From: an uncultured Bacteroidales bacterium
Lineage (GTDB): Bacteria; Bacteroidota; Bacteroidia; Bacteroidales; F082
Assembly (NCBI GenBank): GCA_905236635.1
Contig: CAJOCJ010000016.1
Coordinates: 1-38,603, forward strand
Reading direction: 5' to 3'
DNA: 38,603 nucleotides
The notes beneath the pieces are model-generated. The model was not told the DNA's origin, searched no databases, and saw only the letters and a list, made by a program, of their open reading frames with translations. Shown one piece after another: positions 32,558-38,603 of this stretch (its first letter is position 1; every line of letters begins with the position of its first letter). A program made the position numbers and the translations under genes.

Positions 32558-34008
32558 TGCAGAAATACGTAAAGACAGCAGCAGTTTACGTAATCGCGGC
32601 GATTTGCGTTGCGATAGGATTGTATTTCATGGTAAAAAAAGACACCTATCTGGCATTCGCAACGCCTGCTGTTGTTGGTATTTTACTGCTTTACATGTTC
32701 TCATTTGACACAGTTTTGCTTCTGATAGCATTTCTCACCCCTCTATCGATAACGCTGGAGGAGTTGAGTTTTGCCATATCCTTGCCATCCGAGCCGCTGC
32801 TGGCCGGAGTCCTTGTGTTGTTTATTGCAAAACTTGTTTACGACAGAAAATTTGATGCAAAAATCGGACGGCACCCCATATCCATAGTGATATATCTGAT
32901 GTTTATATGGATGATTATCACCACTTTAACAAGTCAGCTACCTGTTGTTTCGCTGAAATTTGTCGTGTCGAGACTTTGGTTCATCATCCCCTCCTATTTC
33001 TTGTGTGCCGAATTATTTAAAAACCCCAAGAATATCAACCGTTTCATCTGGTTGTACATGTTTGGCCTTATAATAGTGATATTTTATACCATCGCCAACC
33101 ATGCGGCCCGAGGCTTCGACGGTGACTCGGCCCACTGGGTGATGTCGCCATTTTACAACGACCACACGGCTTACGGCGCAGCATTAGCCATATACATCGT
33201 TTTGTGCGCAGCATATCTTTTTATGCCTAATATAAACAAAAAGAAAAAGATTGCAGTCGGCGTGGTATTGCTCATATTGGTCATTGCCATCATTCTCTCA
33301 TTCTGCCGCGCCTCATGGATCAGCCTTATCGCAGCAATAGGCGTCCTTATATTAGTTTTGCTCAAGATAAAATTCAAGTATATCGCAGTAGTTACAGTGG
33401 TTTTGGTAGGTCTGTTCTTCACTTTCCAGCAACAGATCTTCGACTCCCTTGCTAAAAACGACCAAGACGCATCAGGCAACATCGTAGAGAACATACAGTC
33501 GATGACCAACATAACCACCGACGCGTCAAACCTAGAGCGTATAAACCGTTGGAATTCAGCACTTAGGATGTTTAAGGAAAAACCTCTCGTAGGTTGGGGA
33601 CCCGGCACATACCAGTTCGAATATGCTCCTTTCCAGGAATCTAAGAACAAGACAATCATCAGCACCAACTCAGGCGATATGGGCAACGCCCACAGCGAAT
33701 ACATAGGAACGCTGGCCGAACAAGGAGTTCCAGGCGCATTACTCGTCGTCACTATTGTCGTCGTCTTCATTTATTGCGGTCTGACGACATATAAAAGAAG
33801 CAAGAACAAAGAATCCAAAATCCTCGTTCTTGCCTCTACCCTAGCCTTGATAGGCTATTATATCCATGGAACACTCAACAACTTCCTTGACACCGATAAA
33901 TTAGCCGTTCCAGTCTGGAGCTGCATGGCGATTATCACCGCCATCGACTGTTTCCATGCCGATAAAGAAAACTTCTACGATACTACTGAACCTTCTGAAT
34001 GCCAGTAA
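32557..34008 (+). CDS. O-antigen ligase/polymerase-like membrane protein
   Basis: 483 residues with about 11-12 transmembrane segments. A large periplasmic loop (about 295-390) carries [25 protein letters not shown] and [20 protein letters not shown], the hallmark of the Wzy/WaaL (PF04932-type) family that polymerises or ligates polysaccharide. Ligase and polymerase cannot be told apart. Its end overlaps the convergent FKBP gene by 26 bp. Confidence 0.88.
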   Translation: MQKYVKTAAVYVIAAICVAIGLYFMVKKDTYLAFATPAVVGILLLYMFSFDTVLLLIAFLTPLSITLEELSFAISLPSEPLLAGVLVLFIAKLVYDRKFDAKIGRHPISIVIYLMFIWMIITTLTSQLPVVSLKFVVSRLWFIIPSYFLCAELFKNPKNINRFIWLYMFGLIIVIFYTIANHAARGFDGDSAHWVMSPFYNDHTAYGAALAIYIVLCAAYLFMPNINKKKKIAVGVVLLILVIAIILSFCRASWISLIAAIGVLILVLLKIKFKYIAVVTVVLVGLFFTFQQQIFDSLAKNDQDASGNIVENIQSMTNITTDASNLERINRWNSALRMFKEKPLVGWGPGTYQFEYAPFQESKNKTIISTNSGDMGNAHSEYIGTLAEQGVPGALLVVTIVVVFIYCGLTTYKRSKNKESKILVLASTLALIGYYIHGTLNNFLDTDKLAVPVWSCMAIITAIDCFHADKENFYDTTEPSECQ

Positions 34009-34861
34009 GTTCCACGTCGAAAATCAATGTTGCAAATGGCGGAATCACTGGTGCTGAACCATTTGGACCGTATGCAAGATAATAAGGGATATAAAGAACG
34101 CCCTTCTCTCCCACAGACATCATCATGATACCCTCGTCCCAACCAGGGATGACATAGCCGGCACCAACAGGAAATTCAATAGGTTCGCCGCGTTCAATAG
34201 ATGAATCGAAAACCGTACCGTCAAGCAGTTTGCCAGTATAATGCACCTTTACGATATCGCCTTTGGCCGGCATCTCACCGTTGCCTTCACTTGTCATGAC
34301 ATAGTAAAGTCCTGTTGCTGTAGGGGTTGCGACTATGTTATTCTCTGTAAAATATGCCTGCAAATCAGCATTAGCTTTTGCTGTCTCCTCAGGATATTGC
34401 TCTTTTACAGACTCAACCATTCTTTTCACAAATTCGCTTTCAGGATAGAAATCATTCATCTTTACTTCGAATCTCATGATATCCTTCTCGCCATATTTAT
34501 CAATATATTGCTGATTACCAAAGATATAAAGAGCAGCAGAGTCAGCATCGACAATAAACGAAGCCGAATCACCTTTGTGCATCATAGCCAAACCTCTCAT
34601 CAAATCAGTTGGATACTGAGGTTCCATAAGCTGATACAGGAACGGTGACGCAGGAATAAGAGTATCAACGTCATTAACAATACAAGCCCATTGATAATCA
34701 ATGACATCGCCTACATTCGGCAATTCTCCTTCGTTTGTAGTGAGGAAACGATAGTAAAGACCTTCATCGGTTTTACTATAACCTTTGTGCGCATTGTCAC
34801 AACTTGTTAAAACTGATAGCATCAAGCATAATGCCGTCATCATTAAAAATACTTTTTTCAT
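33983..34861 (-). CDS. FKBP-type peptidyl-prolyl isomerase lipoprotein with two FKBP-like domains
   Basis: 292 residues. Lipoprotein signal with C21 in SVLTSC. Residues about 30-150 resemble a degenerate FKBP domain ([24 protein letters not shown]). Residues about 195-290 are a good FKBP domain: [60 protein letters not shown]. It is probably a periplasmic folding helper. It lies 18 bp after a second FKBP gene. Confidence 0.92.
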   Translation of the reverse strand: MKKVFLMMTALCLMLSVLTSCDNAHKGYSKTDEGLYYRFLTTNEGELPNVGDVIDYQWACIVNDVDTLIPASPFLYQLMEPQYPTDLMRGLAMMHKGDSASFIVDADSAALYIFGNQQYIDKYGEKDIMRFEVKMNDFYPESEFVKRMVESVKEQYPEETAKANADLQAYFTENNIVATPTATGLYYVMTSEGNGEMPAKGDIVKVHYTGKLLDGTVFDSSIERGEPIEFPVGAGYVIPGWDEGIMMMSVGEKGVLYIPYYLAYGPNGSAPVIPPFATLIFDVELTGIQKVQ

Positions 34862-34879
34862 TTTTTTAGATTTAAATTA

Positions 34880-35437
34880 TTAATTATTTGATTGATTTTC
34901 AATAACTTTCACTCTATAAACTATTGCAGCCCTTAACGGGATTTTATCACCGTCACCCGCCAAACCATGCGCAAGATACGACGGAATTATAATCTCCGCC
35001 TCATCTCCTTCATGAAGATACAAAACAGCCTCTTCCAATCCACTCTCCACTCCACCATGGCCTACAACAAAAATTTTTCTGCCATTTTCTTCAGAAGAAT
35101 ATAGCAATTCACCATTCAGAAGTCTTAGTTCATAATCTAAAACAACAATATCGCCAGTCTTAATCAGGTCGCCATCTCCTTGATTCACAATACGATAGCA
35201 CAGACCCGTACCTGTCTCGATCACTTCAATATTGTTTTTATCAATATAATTTCTAATCGCCTCTTTTTCTTGTAGAAGCAATTGTCTGTTAAGCTTTTCC
35301 AGGCTGTCTTTTGTTATTCCTTGTTCCGAAATATTAGACTGCTGAGCCGGATTTTTGTCGTCACAACTATTAAAAATGACAGCAAAAACGTTTATTAAAG
35401 CCAACAATGACAATATTTTAGCAGAAATCCTCATCAT
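34880..35437 (-). CDS. Single-domain FKBP-type isomerase lipoprotein
   Basis: 185 residues. Hydrophobic N-terminus with a likely lipidated C25 (VIFNSC; Phe at -3 is atypical). The FKBP domain spans about 75-180, with GDIVVLDYELRLLNGELLYS, SGLEEAVLYLHEGDEAEIII, LAHGLAGDGDKIPLRAAIVY. It resembles the GldI-type FKBP lipoproteins of Bacteroidetes, but no gliding gene is nearby. The start overlaps the upstream gene's stop by one base. Confidence 0.88.
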   Translation of the reverse strand: MMRISAKILSLLALINVFAVIFNSCDDKNPAQQSNISEQGITKDSLEKLNRQLLLQEKEAIRNYIDKNNIEVIETGTGLCYRIVNQGDGDLIKTGDIVVLDYELRLLNGELLYSSEENGRKIFVVGHGGVESGLEEAVLYLHEGDEAEIIIPSYLAHGLAGDGDKIPLRAAIVYRVKVIENQSNN

Positions 35438-36459
35438 TATTTGTTCAATAACGCTTTATATTGAGGCAAAACGGCCAATAATTTCTCTATAGCCTGTTCT
35501 ATGCTGCATTCCAACGTTCCTCCGGCTGCATTGGTATGACCGCCACCATTGAAATGTGCTCTTGCAACCTCATGCACAGAGAAATCACCTTTCGACCTGA
35601 AAGAAAATCTTATAACTCCCTGACGCTCAGTAATTAACACCGCCATTTTTATATTGTCGATCATCAATGGGAAATTCACCACGCCTTCGGTATCCCCCAC
35701 CTGATAATTGAATCTCTCAAGATCAGCCTTAGTCAGATATATATAAGCGGTATGATATTCATCGAGTGTCACCATCCGCTCACTTATGCTGTAACCCAGC
35801 AAACGCAGTCTATTTTCTGAGAAAGTATTATATATCTTGCTGTGTATCAATTGATAATCAACTGTAGGGGATATCAATTTACCACAGATTTCGAATGTTT
35901 CCGGATGATATATCGAGTGGGCAAACGAACCTGTATCCGTCATAATTCCAACCAACAGACATATAGCTATCTTATCGTCCAGATATTTGTCAAAACCTTG
36001 TGACTGAATGAGTTCTGCAACCAATTCAGCCGTACTCGAAGTCTCAAGTTCCGACAGATATGCCTCAAATTGCGAATAATCCGTGTCTCTGTGATGGTCG
36101 ATAAGCATTTTCGGAGTTTTGCTGCAATGACATAAATCGTTGTGTACCAATCCAGTACGCGACGGATGATTGAAGTCGATATAACAAATCAGATCTGCGG
36201 CATTCAGGTATTCCACGCCTTTTTCAGAGTTTTTGTCAAAAACCAGTATATTCTCAATGCCTGGCATCCACGCCAAAAAAGAAGGGAAGTCGTTGGGAAT
36301 TATAATCTTAACGTCGATCCCAAACTTCTGAAGGAAAAAATAAAATGCCAACGAGGAGCCAATTGCATCACCGTCGGGATTGACGTGCGACACAATCACC
36401 ACTTTTTTATACTTCGATATAAAACTACGGAAGTTGTTGAAAAACAATTCTTTAGACAT
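35437..36459 (-). CDS. nrnA: DHH/DHHA1 phosphoesterase, NrnA-like
   Basis: 340 residues. DHH motifs: VSHVNPDGDAIGSS (23-36), YIDFNHPSR (about 93-101), DHHRD (121-125), and C-terminal DHHA1 block HFNGGGHTNAAGGTLE. Such enzymes degrade nanoRNAs and may remove phosphate from pAp. First gene of a three-gene run with the two FKBP lipoproteins. A -7 box lies about 25 bp upstream. Confidence 0.92.
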   Translation of the reverse strand: MSKELFFNNFRSFISKYKKVVIVSHVNPDGDAIGSSLAFYFFLQKFGIDVKIIIPNDFPSFLAWMPGIENILVFDKNSEKGVEYLNAADLICYIDFNHPSRTGLVHNDLCHCSKTPKMLIDHHRDTDYSQFEAYLSELETSSTAELVAELIQSQGFDKYLDDKIAICLLVGIMTDTGSFAHSIYHPETFEICGKLISPTVDYQLIHSKIYNTFSENRLRLLGYSISERMVTLDEYHTAYIYLTKADLERFNYQVGDTEGVVNFPLMIDNIKMAVLITERQGVIRFSFRSKGDFSVHEVARAHFNGGGHTNAAGGTLECSIEQAIEKLLAVLPQYKALLNK

Positions 36460-36484
36460 TGATAATCACTATTAATTCAAATAG

Positions 36485-36492
36485 CAAATATA
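36485..36492 (-). promoter_or_regulatory. -7 element of the nrnA-FKBP operon
   Basis: TATATTTG on the minus strand, leader of about 20 nt. No -33 box at standard spacing. Confidence 0.5.
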
Positions 36493-36544
36493 CAAATTTT
36501 AATTATACCAACACCTTTTTTATTTTATTTTTAATTATGGATAC

Positions 36545-36970
36545 CTAATTTATATTGCGTTGGTTCAGGATTTCAAATGTCTTATCGGTATAAACCACGA
36601 TTATTTTCTCTATTTCTTTGGTATTTTCTACAACTTCTTGACTTTCAACCTGATTTTTCTTTTCGTTGTTATCGTCAAATTCAACAATTCTTTTCTCTTC
36701 AACCTCCTCAATTCTAATTTCCGGATTATCTGTTGGGGTAGGATTAGGCTCATTTATTGTGATTGGTTTCTTTCCCATGATGATCCAATCGAAGCTATAT
36801 TCCGGAAAAATCTCTTTAAGTTTTGTCAAAAATTCCAGACTCGGTTTGTTTCTTCCGTTTAGCAGATGGGATACATTTGAAGGCTGAATTCCCATCAATT
36901 CAGCGAATTGTTTTGCTGTTAAATTTTTAGCTCTCAAGATGTGGGCAAGTCTGTCTTTGATATCTTCCAT
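36545..36970 (-). CDS. XRE-family transcriptional regulator
   Basis: 141 residues from ATG 36970. The helix-turn-helix fills about residues 5-60: AHILRAKNLTAKQFAELMGI and QPSNVSHLLNGRNKPSLEFL, followed by FDWIIMGKKP, common in such regulators. The C-terminal part is acidic and probably disordered, ending in a short strand (KIIVVYTDKTFEIL). A strong AAGGAGG 9 nt upstream decides the start and rejects a longer frame beginning at 37090. Target unknown. Confidence 0.88.
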   Translation of the reverse strand: MEDIKDRLAHILRAKNLTAKQFAELMGIQPSNVSHLLNGRNKPSLEFLTKLKEIFPEYSFDWIIMGKKPITINEPNPTPTDNPEIRIEEVEEKRIVEFDDNNEKKNQVESQEVVENTKEIEKIIVVYTDKTFEILNQRNIN

Positions 36971-37017
36971 GGTATTGTCCCTCCTTAAAATTTCATTTTT
37001 TATTCTCTTTGGAATTA

Positions 37018-37025
37018 CAAAAGTA
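37018..37025 (-). promoter_or_regulatory. -7 element of the XRE regulator gene
   Basis: TACTTTTG on the minus strand. A TTTG lies 22 nt further upstream (37051-37048), slightly longer than the usual spacing. Leader about 42 nt. Confidence 0.45.
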
Positions 37026-37074
37026 AAAATTAAAATAATACACTCATCAAATTTTTTCACTTTATTTTTGTAAA

Positions 37075-37581
37075 TTTTCAAAAATGTCAAATTTTCTTCA
37101 ATAATATCTTTACAGTTTATATCTAAATAATTTTATATCAATATATTACAAATTATAGACCGATGTTTTTATGTTTTTATAAAACTATCGATATTTTTAA
37201 AGTATTTGTTAAATATTTTATACTTATTATATTGATATTCAATACATTTTATCGCATACTGGCACTTGGTTCGTTGTTTTTATCATTGTAATTTTTAAAT
37301 AATGTTTTCACAATTATAATTTATTGTTTTACATTTATGTATATAATTGTTATTCAATATATTACAAAGTTTATTTTATTTATGTAAATTTTTGGACATT
37401 TTTGAAAAATGGTGTATTTACAATTTTATACTTTCGATTTGAGACACTTTTCTACGCCAAAAACAACTTTACCCACCCCCAAAATTTGATGCGCTTAAAA
37501 CGCCTAAAAACGATTTTTTCGCCCCCTGCCCTCTCCTACTTAAATTTTGAGATTTATTAATTTTTTGATTTAAAATTTTTT
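37075..37581. other. AT-rich gap with inverted and direct repeats, no supported gene
   Basis: About 500 bp of very AT-rich DNA. A 14-bp perfect inverted repeat TTTTCAAAAATGTC lies at 37075-37088 and, as its complement, at 37395-37408. Inside it a 15-bp direct repeat TCAATATATTACAAA occurs at 37138-37152 and 37354-37368. From about 37455 to 37540 the composition becomes C-rich on the plus strand. No coding frame is convincing. Confidence 0.6.
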
Positions 37582-37589
37582 TATTTTTG
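37582..37589 (+). promoter_or_regulatory. -7 element of the AlbA_2 gene
   Basis: TATTTTTG matches TAnnTTTG. It overlaps a TTG codon (37587) that could otherwise be read as a start. The transcript would begin near 37594, 11 nt before the GTG at 37605. Confidence 0.5.
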
Positions 37590-37604
37590 CAAAAAATCGA
37601 GACA

Positions 37605-38240
37605 GTGGCAGGGCACATTCAGAAATTGATTGCAGAGGGTGAACATCAGATGTTGGATTTCAAGTTTGAGGTATCCGACAGCAAAAAGATCGCGCGTTCA
37701 CTTGTAGCCTTCGCCAACACCGATGGTGGACGATTATTAATAGGTGTAAAAGACAACGGCTCCATTTCAGGTATCAGATCCGACGAAGAGAAGCACATGA
37801 TACAGACTGCGGCGCAGATGTACTGCCGTCCGGAGGTGGAATATACGGTCAAAGAATGGAATATCAACGGAAAAACCGTGTTGGAAGTGATTATTCCCAA
37901 AAGCAGACACCACAAACACAAGGCTCCCGACCATAATAATATATATAAGGTATACGTGCGCGTGAAGGACGAAAATATCGTCGCGAGCAGTATATTAATT
38001 AAGGTGTGGAAACGTGAAAGAGACAAAAACAACATCTGGATCTCCTTTTCTGACGAGGAAATGCTGCTATTGAGATATCTAAACGAACATGGAAAGATCA
38101 GTTTTGAGGAATTTATGGAGATTTCTCATTTGAACAAAAAAGCTGCAGAGCGGATTTTGGTCGATTTTATCCTCATCGGAATGGTCAAGATGGAAATGAC
38201 CGACAAGAAGATTTTTTTCCTTTCCGGCGATTTGGCGTAA
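37605..38240 (+). CDS. AlbA_2/Schlafen-like putative DNA-binding regulator
   Basis: 211 residues with GTG 37605 as the preferred start. The AlbA_2 (Schlafen AlbA) domain spans about 8-125: GEHQMLDFKFEVSDSKKIAR, VAFANTDGGRLLIGVKDNG, VLEVIIPKSR and VYVRVKDENI. The C-terminal about 60 residues form a winged-helix-like part (MLLLRYLNEHGKISFEEFME). Its role is unknown in Bacteroidetes. It lies just upstream of an rRNA operon on the same strand. Confidence 0.82.
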   Translation: MAGHIQKLIAEGEHQMLDFKFEVSDSKKIARSLVAFANTDGGRLLIGVKDNGSISGIRSDEEKHMIQTAAQMYCRPEVEYTVKEWNINGKTVLEVIIPKSRHHKHKAPDHNNIYKVYVRVKDENIVASSILIKVWKRERDKNNIWISFSDEEMLLLRYLNEHGKISFEEFMEISHLNKKAAERILVDFILIGMVKMEMTDKKIFFLSGDLA

Positions 38241-38256
38241 AATTTTTGTTTAAAAA

Positions 38257-38290
38257 GCCTTGGCAACCACCCCAGAAAGGCATTTTTTAG
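38257..38290 (+). terminator. Possible terminator after the AlbA_2 gene
   Basis: GCCTT (38257-38261) pairs with AAGGC (38277-38281), followed by ATTTTTT. The stem is short (5 bp, loop 15), so it is weak. It would separate the gene from the rRNA operon. Confidence 0.4.
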
Positions 38291-38381
38291 GCTCTTTTTT
38301 GTTTCTTTGAAGAAATTTTAAACACATATCTCGCTGATAATCAATCATTAAAAAATATTTAAAAATTTTTTCATTTTTTTC

Positions 38382-38411
38382 TTGACAGAAATGAAAATCG
38401 CCGTATCTTTG
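38382..38411 (+). promoter_or_regulatory. rRNA operon promoter
   Basis: TTG (38382-38384, within TTGACA), 19 nt, TATCTTTG (38404-38411). The transcript should start near 38415. A T/A-rich stretch (38350-38381) lies just upstream and may act as an UP-like element. Confidence 0.8.
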
Positions 38412-38414
38412 CAG

Positions 38415-38454
38415 TCCGCAATTAAGGAAACGAGATTGCGGAAGTTCTTTGAAA
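38415..38454 (+). promoter_or_regulatory. rRNA leader: boxB-like hairpin and boxA-like antitermination site
   Basis: TCCGCAAT (38415-38422) and ATTGCGGA (38435-38442) form an 8-bp perfect stem with a 12-nt loop at the very start of the transcript. AGTTCTTTGAAA (38443-38454) follows at once and resembles the rrn boxA TGCTCTTTAACA. The order hairpin then boxA matches the E. coli rrn leader, where NusB/NusE bind boxA. Confidence 0.6.
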
Positions 38455-38563
38455 GCAATGAGCCAATAAAATGTAGTCTGAAAGGTAAGGAACCTGAAAT
38501 TCCAAAGAGACTATACAACAGGTGAATCCGCCAGGAGACAGAATAATTCAAGTACAACAATAT

Positions 38564-38603
38564 ACAATGAAGAGTTTGATCCTGGCTCAGGATGAACGCT
38601 AGC
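38564..38603 (+). rRNA. 16S ribosomal RNA, 5' end only
   Basis: The conserved 16S start AGAGTTTGATCCTGGCTCAG begins at 38571, which corresponds to E. coli position 8, so the mature 5' end is near 38564. The rest of the gene is beyond the window. The leader from the promoter is about 150 nt. Confidence 0.95.

Noticed and set aside
33171..33770. Minus-strand reading frame of 199 codons
   Set aside because: Antisense to the O-antigen ligase/polymerase-like gene, with no recognisable domain.
36971..37090. 40-residue N-terminal extension of the XRE regulator
   Set aside because: The strong Shine-Dalgarno 9 nt before ATG 36970 and a promoter-like box inside the extension show that the shorter form is the real one.
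37489..37560. 23-codon ORF (starting MRLKRLKT) in the AT-rich gap
   Set aside because: It sits in a locally C-rich patch, but has no promoter at a sensible distance, no ribosome-binding site and no conservation that can be judged here.

Overview
The window looks like chromosomal DNA from an anaerobic, amino-acid-fermenting member of the Bacteroidales. Three things support this. There is a contiguous lysine-fermentation operon. The non-coding DNA repeatedly shows the Bacteroidetes promoter pattern (TTG/TTTG, 19-20 nt, TAnnTTTG). Most genes lack a Shine-Dalgarno sequence, with two clear exceptions (the ECF sigma factor and an XRE regulator). No phage, IS element, CRISPR array or tRNA is visible.

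Left part (1-7160): one minus-strand operon reading atoD-kal-kce-kdd-kamA-(small membrane protein)-kamB-kamC, with kamC running off the left edge. It covers lysine to beta-lysine (KamA) and 3,5-diaminohexanoate through to crotonyl-CoA (Kdd, Kce, Kal), one CoA-transferase subunit, and the KamB/KamC pair thought to reactivate the B12-dependent 5,6-aminomutase. The aminomutase subunits (kamD/kamE) and the partner CoA-transferase subunit are not in the window. The operon promoter at 7132-7162 overlaps an 18-bp palindrome with a third half-site. Several gene ends in this operon, and the end of sulP, carry arrays of 7-bp repeats built as six fixed bases plus one variable base.

Middle part (7198-12965): a membrane-anchored protein with a possible lipocalin-like C-terminus; a HigB/HigA-type toxin-antitoxin pair with compact promoters; a SulP transporter; a Gre-factor/degenerate-Nudix fusion whose linker looks like a dispersed repeat read in frame; a 44-aa ORF coupled to that fusion; and an ECF sigma factor.

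Core part (13124-29951): uvrA, two small acidic proteins, a DUF3078-like barrel, a phosphosugar mutase, a TPR lipoprotein, recA, nth, a GNAT-like protein, a LolD-like ATPase, a long TPR protein, a CdsB/YhaM-like desulfidase, and a RelA/SpoT homologue whose HD hydrolase site is degenerate.

Right part (30078-38603): a flippase, a Wzz-like protein and an O-antigen ligase/polymerase-like protein without any glycosyltransferase; then two FKBP lipoproteins, a DHH phosphoesterase, an XRE regulator, an AT-rich gap of about 0.5 kb, an AlbA_2 (Schlafen-like) regulator, and finally the promoter, leader and first bases of an rRNA operon.
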